DNA from: Pseudogymnoascus destructans
Lineage: Eukaryota > Ascomycota > Leotiomycetes > Thelebolales > Thelebolaceae
DNA length: 64,000 bases
NCBI RefSeq assembly: GCF_001641265.1
Contig: NW_020167534.1
Span: 620,001-684,000, forward strand
Reading direction: 5' to 3'
Positions within the stretch are counted from its first letter, which is position 1; every line of letters starts with the position of its first letter. The notes beneath the pieces are model-generated. The model did not search any database and was not told the origin of the DNA. It saw only the letters and a list, made by a program, of their open reading frames with translations. Position numbers and translations under genes: made by a program. Shown here one piece after another: positions 22,001 through 33,084 of the stretch.

Positions 22001-24966
22001 ATCCCGCCATTTAACAAAGATTGCGTTAACATATTATAGCAAATGCCACAGTTTTAGCTCAGCCTTCTCTTCCGCCGTCTATCTACGACTGGATTGAAAG
22101 GTCATTAACTGTACAGATAAACACGCCATTTATGGCACTTACAGATGTCAAAAATAGGACATATAATAATGGTGGCTCTATAATTGAGCAAGAATCGTCG
22201 TCCATCACACCACGGACGTCACTATTCAGGAAGCTGTTCACTGTTGTGCATCCGAGCGCGTCGTCAATTGAGATTGTGGAAGCTCTTTACGCAGCTGGTT
22301 TCACCACGCATATTTTAGATACCCTTCCGGAGGCTCTTCTCATACCTTTCAGAGAGGCACTAATCGAGTGTCAAAGTCATCTTCAGGTCTCCTGGGGAAG
22401 AGAGCTTCTGAGTCTCGTCGGACGAGAAGATGTTAACATGCTCCTTTTTCCCGAACAACGAAGAAGGGTTGCATACGCATCCCCCTTAGCGCCAACCCAT
22501 GAGTCCAGTAATGATGTTCATTCCATATGTTTATCACTCTCGGAACAGGAGACTGTGGGCGCTTTTGATGGCTCTGCAGAAGTTGATCGGCAATCAATCA
22601 GTCGGCTCATTTTCAAGGATGACAGGCGGCTCAATGAAGCGGCCAAAATCCTGAACACGTCGAAACCCACTTTGGCCCGCTGCGAACCGGAACCAGGCTG
22701 GTCCGAGTCCGATTTACTAGAGGCACAGAAGGTACATGTGCAGGAGTTGGCGATCCGAACATTGGCGGTGCCGCCTGGGCGAGGACTACTGTACTTCAGT
22801 GCACGGGTACCCCTTTTGACAGAGAAGTTTCCAATCGGAGGGTTTAACCTTCATTGTGTGTTCAAGCCAGCCAATAACACCGTTGGGGTCGATAAGAATG
22901 CATTTACCGAGGAGAAGTTGTGTTGGGCATTTTTCCATGCCGGCGTCTCGGCTGGCTTGGGCATCTCCCGCCAGGCAAGAGGCATAGATACCTCTTGGAT
23001 CTTGTTCAACAAGCCTCAGGAATTAAGCAATCGGCATGCGGGATTCCTCCTTGCACTCGGATTAAACGGCCATCTTAAATGTGTGGCGAAATGGGTTGCC
23101 TTCAAATACCTCACCCCCAAACATACTATGACATCCATTGGCCTGTTGTTGGGATTGGCAGCATCATATCTTGGGACGATGGATTCTCTTATTACCCGTC
23201 TACTCTCGGTACACGTTACGCGAATGCTACCTCCTGGAGCTGCAGAGCTTAATCTCTCTCCTCTGACGCAAACTACCGGCATCATGGGCATTGGTCTCCT
23301 ATACTGCAACACTCAGCACCGCCGGATGAGCGAAATCATGCTCTCGGAGATTGAGCATGTTGAAACTGAAGTGCTGGATGAGCCCCTGAGAAATGAAGGT
23401 TACAGGCTTGCAGCGGGATTCGCCCTCGGGTTCATCAACCTAGGGAAAGGTTTTGATCTTCGAGGTTTACATGATATGCAATTAACGGAGAGACTACTGA
23501 AGCTTGCCGTTGGAAGCAAGAAAGTTAACTTAGTACACGTCCTTGACAAAGCAACCGCTGGTGCAGTTATAGCCATTGCTCTCATATTTATGAAGTCTGA
23601 AGATCATGCTTTAGCACGGAAGATCGACGTTCCAAGCTCCATTCTTCAATTTGATTATATCAGGCCCGACACATTCCTGCTCCGCACACTTGCAACACAT
23701 TTGATTATGTGGAGCAAAATTGAAGCAACTGCGTCCTGGATTGAGAAGAGTTTGCCGAGACAGTACAAATTCAAGAATAGCCTGACCAGCGTCCGTCATC
23801 TTTCAGCCGAAGATTTACCATTTTACAATATACTCGGTGGCCTTTGCTTCAGTATTGCTCTACGACACAGTGGAACCGGAGATCTTCGCGTCAGAGACCT
23901 CCTTGTCCACTATCTGGACCAATTTATGCGCATATGTGCTCTTCCAGCCTCCAATTATGACCAGAAGCTCGCACGGAATACTATTCGGAACTGTCAAGAC
24001 CTTCTCGCACTTTGTGCAGCTACGGTGATGGCTGGATCTGGCGATCTCGTTGTTTTCAGGCGTCTTAGAGTGTTGCGTGGCCGCGACGACAACGAGACAC
24101 CATATGGCAGCCACCTGGCAGCGCACGTTGCAATAGGTGCCTTGTTTCTTGCTGGCGGCACTCACACATTTGGCACATCGAACCTTGCGATCGCGGCTCT
24201 TATGGCTGCTTTCTACCCACTCTTCCCAACTTCGATCTTGGACAACAAATCTCATCTTCAAGCTTTCCGCCACTTCTGGGTTCTAGCAACAGAAGCAAGG
24301 TGTGTGGTAGCACGCGATATCGATACCAACATGCCTGTTTCCATCCCACTCGAGATTTCTCTACGCACGGATAAGTTTACCACAGGCACCAACCCTTCGG
24401 TCTCAAGACATGCACCTTGTCTCCTCCCCGAAATCGACCATATAATCTCCGTCGGTACCGAGAGTCGAGAATTCTGGAACGTTGTGCTCGATTTTGAGAA
24501 GAACCCTGATCACCTGAAAGCATTCAAGTCAACACAAACCATATACGTAAGAAGACGTCCTGCCTATGATTCAAGTGCGGCGGCTTTCCACGCTACCATT
24601 CAGGCCCTTGATGATACAGACGGGGCAGATCAACATCCTCTGCAGTGGTTATTTGAGCTACCAGCATTTTCCATGCTGACAACGGCGGAACGAGCTCTTG
24701 TTATTCCGCCCGAGGGCTCAGTGGGACGACGAGCAGCTCACACGAGCACCGAAGGTACGCTGGTGGATGCGCGGTTGGTCCTAGAGGAGGCAACGCTTCA
24801 CAGTGGGAAGAGAGACAGGTTGCAAGGTCTAAAATTACTGTTTGAGTGGGCGAGCATGATGCAGCGAGATGGTAGAGAGATGCAGTGGGTTCGGCAGGAG
24901 GTTGTGGATAGGCTCAGGGCAAAAGTTTGGATGATGAGCATCGATGGTGACGATGAGCATTCATGA
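19055..24966 (+). CDS. APC1: Anaphase-promoting complex subunit 1 (BimE/Cut4)
   Basis: Largest scaffold subunit of the APC/C ubiquitin ligase, which marks securin and cyclin B for destruction. Two exons: 19055-21992 and 22040-24966, 1954 aa, the expected size. The single 47-nt intron (donor gtaagc, acceptor attatag) was placed because the first frame stops at 22037-22039, inside it, and the two halves then join in frame as NPTNATVLAQPSLPPSIYDW. The N-terminal half begins with LGLHYPTALQYL and has propeller-like segments split by serine-rich, phosphorylatable disordered stretches (RRRSSFMPG, RRKSRRVSS). The C-terminal half contains the proteasome/cyclosome repeats, seen in GLLLGLAASYLGTMD, GIMGIGLLYCNTQHRRMSE, RLAAGFALGFINLGKG and HVAIGALFLAGGTHTFGTS. 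Intact throughout. Confidence 0.92.
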
Positions 24967-25026
24967 TGGGCTATATTCTTGGAACATAGATAGTAACATA
25001 GAACATAATCTGCTACTTTCCATGAT

Positions 25027-25738
25027 TCATAAGTGACCACTAACTTGGTGGGCAACCGCCTTCCCTTTGCCAGGCGCCTCTTCGAAAAACTTCCTCCACC
25101 TTTCTTCCTTCTTGAATAGCACTATCGCCATCATTGCACTCGGGTCGCCATGATCTGGGTCTGCGCCACCTTCTAATAACGCCTGTTGCTGTGTAAGGAT
25201 CTGCATATATAATTCATAGGGATGTAATCTAAGTGAAAGCAAATCGAAAGGCAATAAGTGATTGGAGGGAGGGGTTAAATTACCTTGACGACTTCGCTTT
25301 CATTCTTGAAGACCGCACCGGCAAGAGGTGACTGGCCTCGGTCGTTTAGAGAATTTGGGTTCGCTCCGTGGGCAATAAGAAGCCTGACGAGTTGAGAGTG
25401 CCCATGATAGGCTGCTAGCATGACCTCCAAATTGTTAGTTGCTGGTAAATGTGTTTCCGGGGATAAAAGCTATGCCATAATAGATAGGTTCATAGAATGA
25501 GAAATGCTGCAAAAGCAGCGTAGAGTGTTACTTTTACACCTGGGAGAACCAAAAGGTAAATAAGCATTAAAGTATGACCTGGTGCACTCACTAAACTATC
25601 CCCCTTTTCATTTGTCATATTTGCAGGTAACCCAGCCGGTAGGGCTTGTTCAAAGAGGTCTATCTGCCCAGCACGTACGGCATCATAAATCCGAGCAGCA
25701 AACGCAATAGCTTCGGGTGATAGCGAAGGGGCATCCAT
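25027..25738 (-). CDS. Small ankyrin-repeat protein
   Basis: Three exons: 25738-25592, 25424-25284, 25182-25027, giving 147 aa. About three ankyrin repeats fill the protein: YDAVRAGQIDLFEQALPAG, then NEKGDSLVMLAAYHGHSQLV with RLLIAHGANPNSLNDRGQSP, then LAGAVFKNESEVVKALLEGG. Small proteins of this build are common in fungi (S. pombe has one), with no firmly known function; they presumably bind a partner. The acceptor of exon 3 is uncertain: an AG at 25194-25193 would insert ILTQQQ before ALLEGG, while the chosen AG at 25184-25183 restores ankyrin spacing. Intron 1 is long for this genome (167 nt). The gene is divergent from the enoyl-CoA hydratase gene, 264 bp apart. Confidence 0.78.
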
Positions 25739-26002
25739 TTCTTCGGCAATAAACTAGATCTTTAACGTGCAGCTGAGACTAAATCAATGGCACCGGAGTC
25801 GATGCCGCGATGGTGTTCGTGCCATCATATATCTCAGCCTTGCGGATGGTGGCGGCTAGCCTCGGGACTAGCCTCGGCAACTTTGCCTGAAAGCACTGTC
25901 CGTACCGTACGTCAGTCAGCCTTGCACTCTGAGCCTTCAATTATTGTGATATTGGGATTCACAACACTTCAACCTCGATCTCCCACCATAAATTTGCACA
26001 CA

Positions 26003-26998
26003 ATGGTCCAAATCCTCCCTCTGCTTCACCGCAATGCAGCCCGCAGCCTCCGATTCCTCGCACGCCCCTCAACTGCCCGCTTCTATTCCGCACCTGCAGG
26101 GCCTCAAGTCCTCGTCACTGACCTCCCAGCGCCCTCCACCGGCCGCATCCGCGTTCTCTCCCTGAATCGCCCATCCGCTCGCAACGCCCTCTCCCGCTCT
26201 CTTCTAGCAGACCTGCGTGCTCAAATCGACGAGATCGCCGCAGAGTACGATTCCGAGGGCAACGAGATTCCACTGGCGAAGACATACGGAGGCGCCGCAG
26301 GCCCCAATGAACGCGGACGCACACGCGCCCTGATCCTCACCAGCGAGGTAGAGACATGTTTCTGCGCTGGAGCAGATCTTAAGGAGCGCGCGGGCATGAG
26401 CCAGGAGGAAACCAGTGCGTTCCTCGCGAACCTGCGAAGCACATTCTCTGCCCTCGCGGCGCTGCCTATTCCGACAATTGCGGCTGTGTCGAGCATGGCT
26501 TTGGGTGGAGGTTTGGAGCTGGCTCTGTGTGCGCATCTGCGTGTGTTTGCGTCGACTGCTATCGTGGGACTGCCAGAGACGAGGCTGGGCATAATTCCGG
26601 GAGCTGGTGGCACTTACCGTTTGCCTGCTGTTATTGGACAGAACCGCGCGAGGGATATGATCCTGACGGGCCGACGTGTGAGCGCCCCGGAGGCATATTT
26701 CTTGGGGTTGGCGGACCGCTTGGTAGAGGTTGTGGAGGAGGAGGGGACAAAAGAGGGAGAGGAGGATAAGACTCTGCTAAAGAGGGCTGGAAAGGAGGCC
26801 CTCAGCGAGGCGGTTAGACTTGCACAAGAGATCTGCTCGGGAGGCCCGGTGGCAGCGAGGGCTGCGATTCAGGCAACGGCGTGGTGCAGGGAGGATATGG
26901 AGAACAAGGCGTATGAGACCGTTGTGGCAACGGAGGATAGAGACGAGGCGCTCAAGGCCTTCAGGGAGAAGAGGCTACCGGTATTCAAGGGGAGGTAA
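26003..26998 (+). CDS. Mitochondrial enoyl-CoA hydratase, methylglutaconyl-CoA hydratase (AUH) type
   Basis: Crotonase-fold enzyme; AUH-type members hydrate 3-methylglutaconyl-CoA to HMG-CoA in leucine breakdown. Single exon, 331 aa. The start at 26003 is preferred to the in-frame upstream ATG at 25787 because it opens a mitochondrial presequence (NAARSLRFLARPSTARFYSA). Crotonase signatures are clear: the CoA/oxyanion-hole motif CFCAGADLKERAGMS, AVSSMALGGGLELALCAHL, and GLPETRLGIIPGAGGTYRLP with both catalytic glutamates in place. The spacer between the first strand and LILTSEVE is longer than in bacterial homologs (EYDSEGNEIPLAKTYGG), which is usual for fungal proteins of this branch. The exact substrate is inferred from the presequence and the AUH-like motifs. 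Confidence 0.85.
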   Translation: MVQILPLLHRNAARSLRFLARPSTARFYSAPAGPQVLVTDLPAPSTGRIRVLSLNRPSARNALSRSLLADLRAQIDEIAAEYDSEGNEIPLAKTYGGAAGPNERGRTRALILTSEVETCFCAGADLKERAGMSQEETSAFLANLRSTFSALAALPIPTIAAVSSMALGGGLELALCAHLRVFASTAIVGLPETRLGIIPGAGGTYRLPAVIGQNRARDMILTGRRVSAPEAYFLGLADRLVEVVEEEGTKEGEEDKTLLKRAGKEALSEAVRLAQEICSGGPVAARAAIQATAWCREDMENKAYETVVATEDRDEALKAFREKRLPVFKGR

Positions 26999-27371
26999 AG
27001 AAGCTTAAAGAAGAAGTTGTCTGATATAGATATATACCTACCGATCAAATTTGAATAAAATTGAAAGGAATCTAGCTGCCAAATGACGGATATTGATAAT
27101 GGTTAGCTTGTTGACCATAAACCCGACGTGATTTGTTTCTAGCTTCAATCAGGACACAGCTCTATAAGGGGATTGAGACTTGCAGGAAATGATTGATATA
27201 GTGGTCACAGAATAGGAATTCTACACGAGACGAGTCATTTACAAGATGTTTCATATTATATATTCTACAATCCTGCTATTGTAAGTTATTGTACATCATT
27301 TGGAGGTCGCTATTAAGATCTATGAGTTTTTATCGTATTCTTTAGCGCCTCATGACAATGCCAAACTCTCT
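26999..27371. other. Convergent intergenic region
   Basis: AT-rich 3' flanks of the hydratase gene (+) and CCT6 (-). No gene is seen. Confidence 0.5.
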
Positions 27372-29280
27372 CTACTCATCCATTCCCGGACCAGGGCCTC
27401 CCTGCCTGCCCATCTGCCTAGCCTTCAGCATCTCATCACATAACAACAGATTCGATGCGATACCAGAGCTGCTTGCCACCGAGTTTCTCAACACGCGGAA
27501 CGAATCGTATACACCCTCCAAAACTGGATCCATCGGCTCACCAGATGATAGGTCGAGGCCGGCGATGTTTCCGTCGGCGTACTCCTCTTGGAGGCCAACC
27601 ACTGGTCAATATTAGTTTACGAGTCCCATATAACTTTAAAGCCTGCATATAGCTGGCAGAGAGGAGAATACTTACGGGAATCCTGGACGTCGTGGCCAGA
27701 GTTGGCAGCCAGAGTCTTGGGAATGATCAAGAGCGCATCGGCGAAAGCCTGGACACCCCACTTCGCCTTGCCCTTAACTGTCTTGCGGAACGCATCGCTG
27801 TTGAGATGCGCGGCGCAAGCAACTTGGAAAGCTCCCGCGCCAGGAACAACGCTCTTATCAACGATCATGTTATAAACACTGCGAAGACCATCACGCACCG
27901 CATCCGAGATTTGGGTGATAGTATGTTGGTTGGGTCCCTTAATGAGGAGGGTGACGGATTTCGGGTCCTTAACCTCATCAATGAATGTGTACTTCTCCTC
28001 ACCAAGTTGGTGCTCATAGACACGGCCTGCCCAGCCCAAAACTTCAGGGGAAAGGTCATCAACACTGTTCTGTGCAATACCGCCACAGATGAGTTGAAGC
28101 CTCTCCATGTTTCTGCGCTTGGCTCTGCGGAGGGCGAAGATACCGTTCTTGACGAGAACGTCGAGGGAGAGAGGGTCGATACCCTTTTGGTTGATAATGA
28201 CGAAACCCTTCTTTGGGTCATCACCGCAAACCTCCTTCTTAAGCTCAACAATCTTGCGAAGCTTCTCATCCACGAAACGCCTCTCGCTCTCGACGAGCTT
28301 ATCCCTCTGTTCGGCACTGGAGTAGTAGAAGCTGGAGTTGATCTCGGACTTCTCATATTCTAAGCTGACGTTCAATGACAGAATAAAGGCGTTCTCGACA
28401 TGTTTCTGCATATCAGGATGGCGTGCACCGTGGTCCAAAGCGAGTCCACGGATCAGTTGAGTCTCAGAGGCAGTACGGTGCTGCATCTTCATGATCTCAA
28501 CCATATGTAAATCTGGCTTCGCTGGTGCCTGGTAGATAGCAAGAACAGCATCGACGATATCTGGAGTAAGCTTGTTGGCGAGGGTGGAGTTGAGCTTGGT
28601 TGACAGGGAAGTGCGTGCAACGGAAAGGAGTAATTCGCGGTCGACTTCTCTCTCGAGCTTGAAGCCGTCCAAGAACTGCAAATATGTCAGCAAAAGAAAT
28701 GATGCCACCCGTTCAATGAATTCCATACCTTAAGCGCCTCATTCTTCGCAATCTCGAAACCATCGGTGATAACCCTGGGGTGCAGTCCTTCCGAGATGTG
28801 TCTGTCGGCCTGCTTCAAAAGCTCTCCCACTAATAATACAACGGAGGTCGTGCCATCTCCACAGATATCGTCTTGAGCGGTCGCTGCTCTGGCGATCATA
28901 ACTGCCGTAGGGTTTTGGATCTGCATCTCACGAAGGAGAACATTTCCATCTTTTGTGAGTTTAATCTGTTGATATATTCGTCAGTTCCGTCAAGTATAGC
29001 TCCAACGAGGGGTTCGTACTCCACCTGCACCATCAACCAGCCTAAAATAGAAGTTAGCAGCCATTCGTCGTATTTTTGAGTTTGTCTCTTACATCTTTAT
29101 TGTCCCCGTGGGACCCAAGTTCGACTTTAATACATCTTGCAGACCCTCACCAGCATTAATGTTGACCTTGAGAGCTTCTCCTCTCCGCTATTAAATTATT
29201 AGCAAGCTGGTGTGAATCGGGGGGTAGGATAAGCATACTCTCGACTCGGCCTTGGGGTTCAGAAGCTGTGCTGCGGACAT
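27372..29280 (-). CDS. CCT6: T-complex chaperonin subunit zeta (CCT6)
   Basis: Subunit of the cytosolic TRiC/CCT ring that folds actin, tubulin and WD40 proteins using ATP. Six exons: 29280-29239, 29187-29093, 29041-29020, 28965-28729, 28675-27676, 27601-27372. Together they give 541 aa, the family length. Exon 3 has only 22 nt (MLVDGAGG); its placement restores the invariant LVDGAG-x-IKLTKDG. Group II chaperonin motifs are intact: LGPTGT, DDICGDGTTSVVLL for ATP hydrolysis, and GAGAFQVACAAHLNS near the end of the equatorial domain. QLLNPKAESRRRGEAL at the start and GLQEEYADGNIAGLDL near the end identify zeta rather than another CCT subunit. It is divergent from the prenylcysteine lyase locus, with a TCACGTGA site between them. 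Confidence 0.95.
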
Positions 29281-29458
29281 CTTGATGGTCGGAGCAGAGT
29301 TCTAAAATTTATATCGAGGCAGATGTCCTGTTTTGTGTGGCTGATAATAGCTGCTTTCAGCTATTACACACGTCGATTCGCGTTCTATAATTTCTATGCC
29401 TCGCGACTATTCACCAAAAAGCCTCTATACCGGATTAGGCCGCACGCATGGACTATAA

Positions 29459-29466
29459 TCACGTGA
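29459..29466. promoter_or_regulatory. TCACGTGA palindrome (Cbf1/bHLH-type site)
   Basis: Perfect CACGTG E-box within the 10-bp palindrome ATCACGTGAT, midway between the CCT6 start (29280, minus) and the prenylcysteine lyase start (29566, plus). Cbf1-type bHLH proteins bind this core in yeasts; use here is inference. Confidence 0.45.
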
Positions 29467-29565
29467 TCACCCTTTCGTATCTCAGCTGCTTCGGAGTATG
29501 TTTTTATGTTAATCGTAGCAATTAACTATATGTCATTCTGAATTACCAAAGCGGTATCTACGACC

Positions 29566-31662
29566 ATGTTTTTGCAAATAAGGCCGAGCCTGTTGGCCTT
29601 GCCCTTTATCGTCGGAGTGACGGCCGGCTTCTGGCCCTTCCACACCCAAGTTGATGCTGTGGAATCAGACGCGACGAGCGATGTCAAGCAGATCGCGATT
29701 ATAGGTGCGTGACTTTATTTAATAAAGTCTATATCGCGTTATTATTTACGTATATTCTCTTTCTTGAGGATTCAAACGGAAGGCGTCAAGCAGAATTGAC
29801 CCATAGTTCTGATATATGACCTTCAATCATATCCCCCACCTCTTGAGGGGTCAATTCACACCCACCGCGCTGGCACATGCTTAGTCTTTGCAATGATATG
29901 TGTGCCACTCACATTCCTGATTGTCTGTCACTCAGGATTCTATGGATTATGATAGTTTCCAGATAGGGTTTATAAATTGCTTTATCACGTTTTACTCCTC
30001 TGATGCTACTATGAGCCCCTGAACTACGTGCTCTAATGATACCACTTTTTGTCAGGAACTCTCCGAGCATAAGTTGGGCTTTATAAACTCTACAGTATAA
30101 CATTGGAATTCACATACAGAAGCTAATTCCAACCCATAGGCGCTGGTTCTGCTGGTTCATCCACAGCCTACACCTCCACAAGCTGGCACAAGGCATCGAT
30201 GTGAACATAACAGTCTTTGAGCGCTCGTCATACGTTGGTGGCCGGTCAACAACTGTAAACGCTTACAATGACCCGGGTCACCCTGTTGAGTTGGGCGCCT
30301 CGATTTTCGTTTCCGTCAATGAAATTCTCATGAACGCCACCAAAGAGTCTGGCCTCGATCTTAATCCCCTCGCCGACGAAGAACAACATGAGACTATTGG
30401 GATCTGGAATGGCGAAAAGTTCGTTTTATTGCAGACATCAGGAGGGTGGGAGTGGTGGAATAATGTCAAAATGTTCTGAAAGTATGGGATGTCCCCGATC
30501 CTCGCCAACAAGCTGATGAAGGCTACTGTTGCAAAGTTCTTGAAGCTGTACCAGCCACCTTTCTTTCCATTTAGGTCACTGTCAGAGAGAGTGGTAGAAT
30601 TGGATCTTATCAGCGCCACTGGTGTCACTGGCGATCAGCTACTGGTATCTAACTCTGTCTACCCACCTTTCACCACAGACATTATCCAAGCTTTCACTCG
30701 CATCAATTACCTACAGAACCTAGGGGTCATTCATGGCTTGGAAACAATGGTCTCTATGGCTACCGATGGTGCCACTCAAGTTAAAGGTGGCAATTGGCAA
30801 ATGTTCGACCGCATGCTGAATGCGTCGGGGGCAACAGTCTACCTCGATACCGCCGTTTCGTCTCTGGAAAAGAACAGTGCACGGTATACTCTTACGAGCA
30901 AGCCCGCAAAAGCTGCACGGAATGCTGTAGCATCGGAACAGAAGTTTGATAGTGTTGTGATTGCAGCGCCATTCCAATATTCTGGTCTAAAGCTCTCTGA
31001 AGACCTCGTTGAGAAGACCCCTGATGAGATACCATATGTTCAGCTGCATGCTACTCTCTTCACAACGCCTTTTGAAGTTGGATGGTAGCTATTTTGGCCT
31101 GAAGCCTGGTGACGTCGTGCCTACAACGGTGTATACCACGCTGTCGCCCTCTGACGATCCGACGAGCAGGACGGATATTGTGGGAAAAGCGGGTTTCTTC
31201 AGCGTCAGTGCTCTCCGCACCGTCACTCATCCCAAGTCAGGCCGAAAGGAGTTCATCTATAAAATATTCTCTTCCGAGGCTGTCACGAAGGAGTTTCTTG
31301 GAAGCCTATTTGGGATCACACGCAAGTCTTCCAAGTCTATGGTCTCTATATCTTATTAACGTGTATTTGCAGTACCCGAAGTCGAGAGCCTGTTAGCTTC
31401 CCCGAACGACGACATAACCTGGTTCTACCCGCATGTCTGGAACAGTTATCCATACGAATACCCAAGGGTCGCCTTCGAAGACATCGAATTGGCACGAGGG
31501 CTATATTATACTGCTGGAATCGAGAGCTTCATAAGCACGATGGAGACGAGTGCCTTAATGGGCAAGAATGTCGCTCAGCTTCTTGTTGAAGATTTCACGG
31601 AGCTATTGGGAGGCGTGAAATCTGAACAGAAGGAAACGAGTAAGGTGGTCGAGGAGCTGTGA
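29566..31662 (+). pseudogene. Prenylcysteine lyase/oxidase gene with frame-disrupting lesions
   Basis: Homolog of the FAD enzyme that cleaves prenylcysteine left after breakdown of prenylated proteins. The start encodes a signal peptide (IRPSLLALPFIVGVTAGFW), then the FAD fingerprint QIAIIGAGSAGSSTAY spans an intron (29705-30139). Three lesions follow. Near 30170 one base appears missing, so the frame must shift to reach NITVFERSSYVGGRST. At 30477-30479 a TGA stands where the family has Trp (MF-stop-KYGMSP). Near 31071-31074 one base appears extra before KLDGSYFGLKPGDVVPTTVY. Later sequence still matches the family (YPYEYPRVAFEDIELA, GIESFISTMETSALMGKN) and ends in TGA at 31660-31662. The last junction, near 31340-31371, has no clean donor. 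Intron 1 is 435 nt, far longer than neighbours. A real pseudogene is favoured; sequencing error is the alternative. Confidence 0.8.
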
Positions 31663-31907
31663 AGCGGGATAATAATATAACCCAGCTTCATTTTGTGTCG
31701 GATGGATTTTAGAGCCGGTGCGTTGGGGGTCAAGCGTATACTTTGCAGCGTTATTTTTATAAGTCTCAGTTCATTTCACAGTCTTGCATCATTGTCAACT
31801 GAGTTGTTAAGTGTCAGAAAGCAATCGATTGGTACTATCAACTACGAAGCACACCATTGACTCCATTCCCTTGTACAAGCACCTCGCTCGCCATCCCTAA
31901 TCAGCAT

Positions 31908-32603
31908 TTAAGCCTGGGTGGTCTTGGCGGCAGCCTGGTTGGGGTTGACCTTCTTGCCGTCCTTGTTGTAGCGAACACGTGGGGGAGGAGCACGGTTGCG
32001 GCGACCCTCACGGGAGCGGACACTATAGGCACCATGTCAGTACAAATATTCGTTTATTTACTACAGGCGGATCTAAGGGTTGAAGCCCGAAGTTCGACGC
32101 CCGAAGTTCGACCAAGGTTCATCTCAAGGATTGACATACCGGACAATCTTGCCGTGAATGGCGCAAGAGACACAGTATTGCAGCTTGAGGTACATCTTGG
32201 GAACGGTGTATTCAGGGAACACGGAAGCGTCCGAGATATCACCTGCGAATTATTAGCGTCTTGTCCATGGCAAATGATGGGTCCTTCCTTCTGGTCCCTT
32301 CTCTGTTGTACTGGTATTGGCAAAATCGTTCGCACACAGAGATAGAGTCGCAGCAGGTCGTGAGGTAAGAACGTACGGATGGCGGCAGACTCGACCATGT
32401 TGCGGATGGTAAATCTCTTGATTGCCTTGTCCTTTGGGGTGCAACGGGAGCAGTTGGAGCAGCGGATCGGTTTGACGTGTCCACGTCCATTCTTGTTACG
32501 TCCACTATAGGCCTCGTCGTTAGTTCCGGTTCTCTTTGGCTTGTCCAATGCGATGGTGATAACCACTCGAGGAAACATACTTGGACGCGCGCTTCTTGAC
32601 CAT
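31908..32603 (-). CDS. RPS26: 40S ribosomal protein eS26
   Basis: Component of the small-subunit platform near the mRNA exit site. Four exons: 32603-32581, 32504-32377, 32242-32140, 32022-31908, giving 122 aa against 119 in yeast. The first exon carries only MVKKRASN up to a split codon, a common arrangement for fungal ribosomal protein genes. The conserved opening NGRNKNGRGHVKPIRC, the zinc cysteines in IRCSNCSRC and QYCVSCAIHGKIVR, and VRSREGRRNRAPPP are all present. It is divergent from the ubiquitin-eS31 gene with 481 bp between start codons, an economical pairing of two small-subunit genes. A telomere-like CTAACCCTAACC box sits in the shared promoter. Confidence 0.95.
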
Positions 32604-32825
32604 TTTTGCGGATTCTAATAATTCAATTAGAAGCTGTTATAAGTTCCACTGCCCAGTCGGTGCTTACTGAAATGTTTTTTATTTCAAATCGTCGAGTTGT
32701 CGCGGTTGTCGAGGTTGGTTGTCGTCCTGTCGTCCCAAATTCAATAATTTCAGAGATGACAAGGGTTTCTCACTAGCATTTGCCCTATCGCTTGCTGACT
32801 AACCCCCGCCACAGAAGTTGTGTGG

Positions 32826-32837
32826 CTAACCCTAACC
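32826..32837. promoter_or_regulatory. CTAACCCTAACC box, candidate Tbf1-type site
   Basis: Two telomere-like AACCCTAA-type units in the shared RPS26/ubiquitin-eS31 promoter. In Candida and other ascomycetes outside Saccharomyces, ribosomal protein genes are controlled through Tbf1 (this motif) together with Cbf1; use here is inferred from motif and position. Confidence 0.5.
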
Positions 32838-32930
32838 GACCCAAAATTATACGCGATCCATCGTCCCAGATCAACGAACTTCCTCTCCAACCCACTTGCG
32901 ACCGCTCAGGAAGACAATAAGGTTGTCTAG

Positions 32931-33078
32931 GTACGTGAGAACAATTTACTTTTCCCTTTGCCTTGTCTTTACGACAAGGCTTTCACAATCAGCAAACACA
33001 ATTACGAACGCTGAGTTGTGAACCTACAACTTCTCGTTCCCCGCCACCGAAGCCGATATACTGACTGGCGCTTCACAG
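32931..33078 (+). other. Probable 5'-UTR intron of the ubiquitin-eS31 gene
   Basis: A strong donor (gtacgtgag) at 32931 and an acceptor (cttcacag) ending at 33078, six bases before the start codon, with a CTGAC branch candidate about 18 nt upstream of the acceptor. The interval is pyrimidine-rich and non-coding. Leader introns are frequent in highly expressed fungal genes. Confidence 0.5.
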
Positions 33079-33084
33079 GCAGTC

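Noticed and set aside
25787..26002. Longer N terminus for the enoyl-CoA hydratase
   Set aside because: The ATG at 26003 directly opens a good mitochondrial presequence; the upstream part is Trp/Cys/His-rich and unlike one.
27692..28363. 223-codon frame opposite CCT6
   Set aside because: It mirrors a CCT6 exon with strong family identity and has no features of its own.
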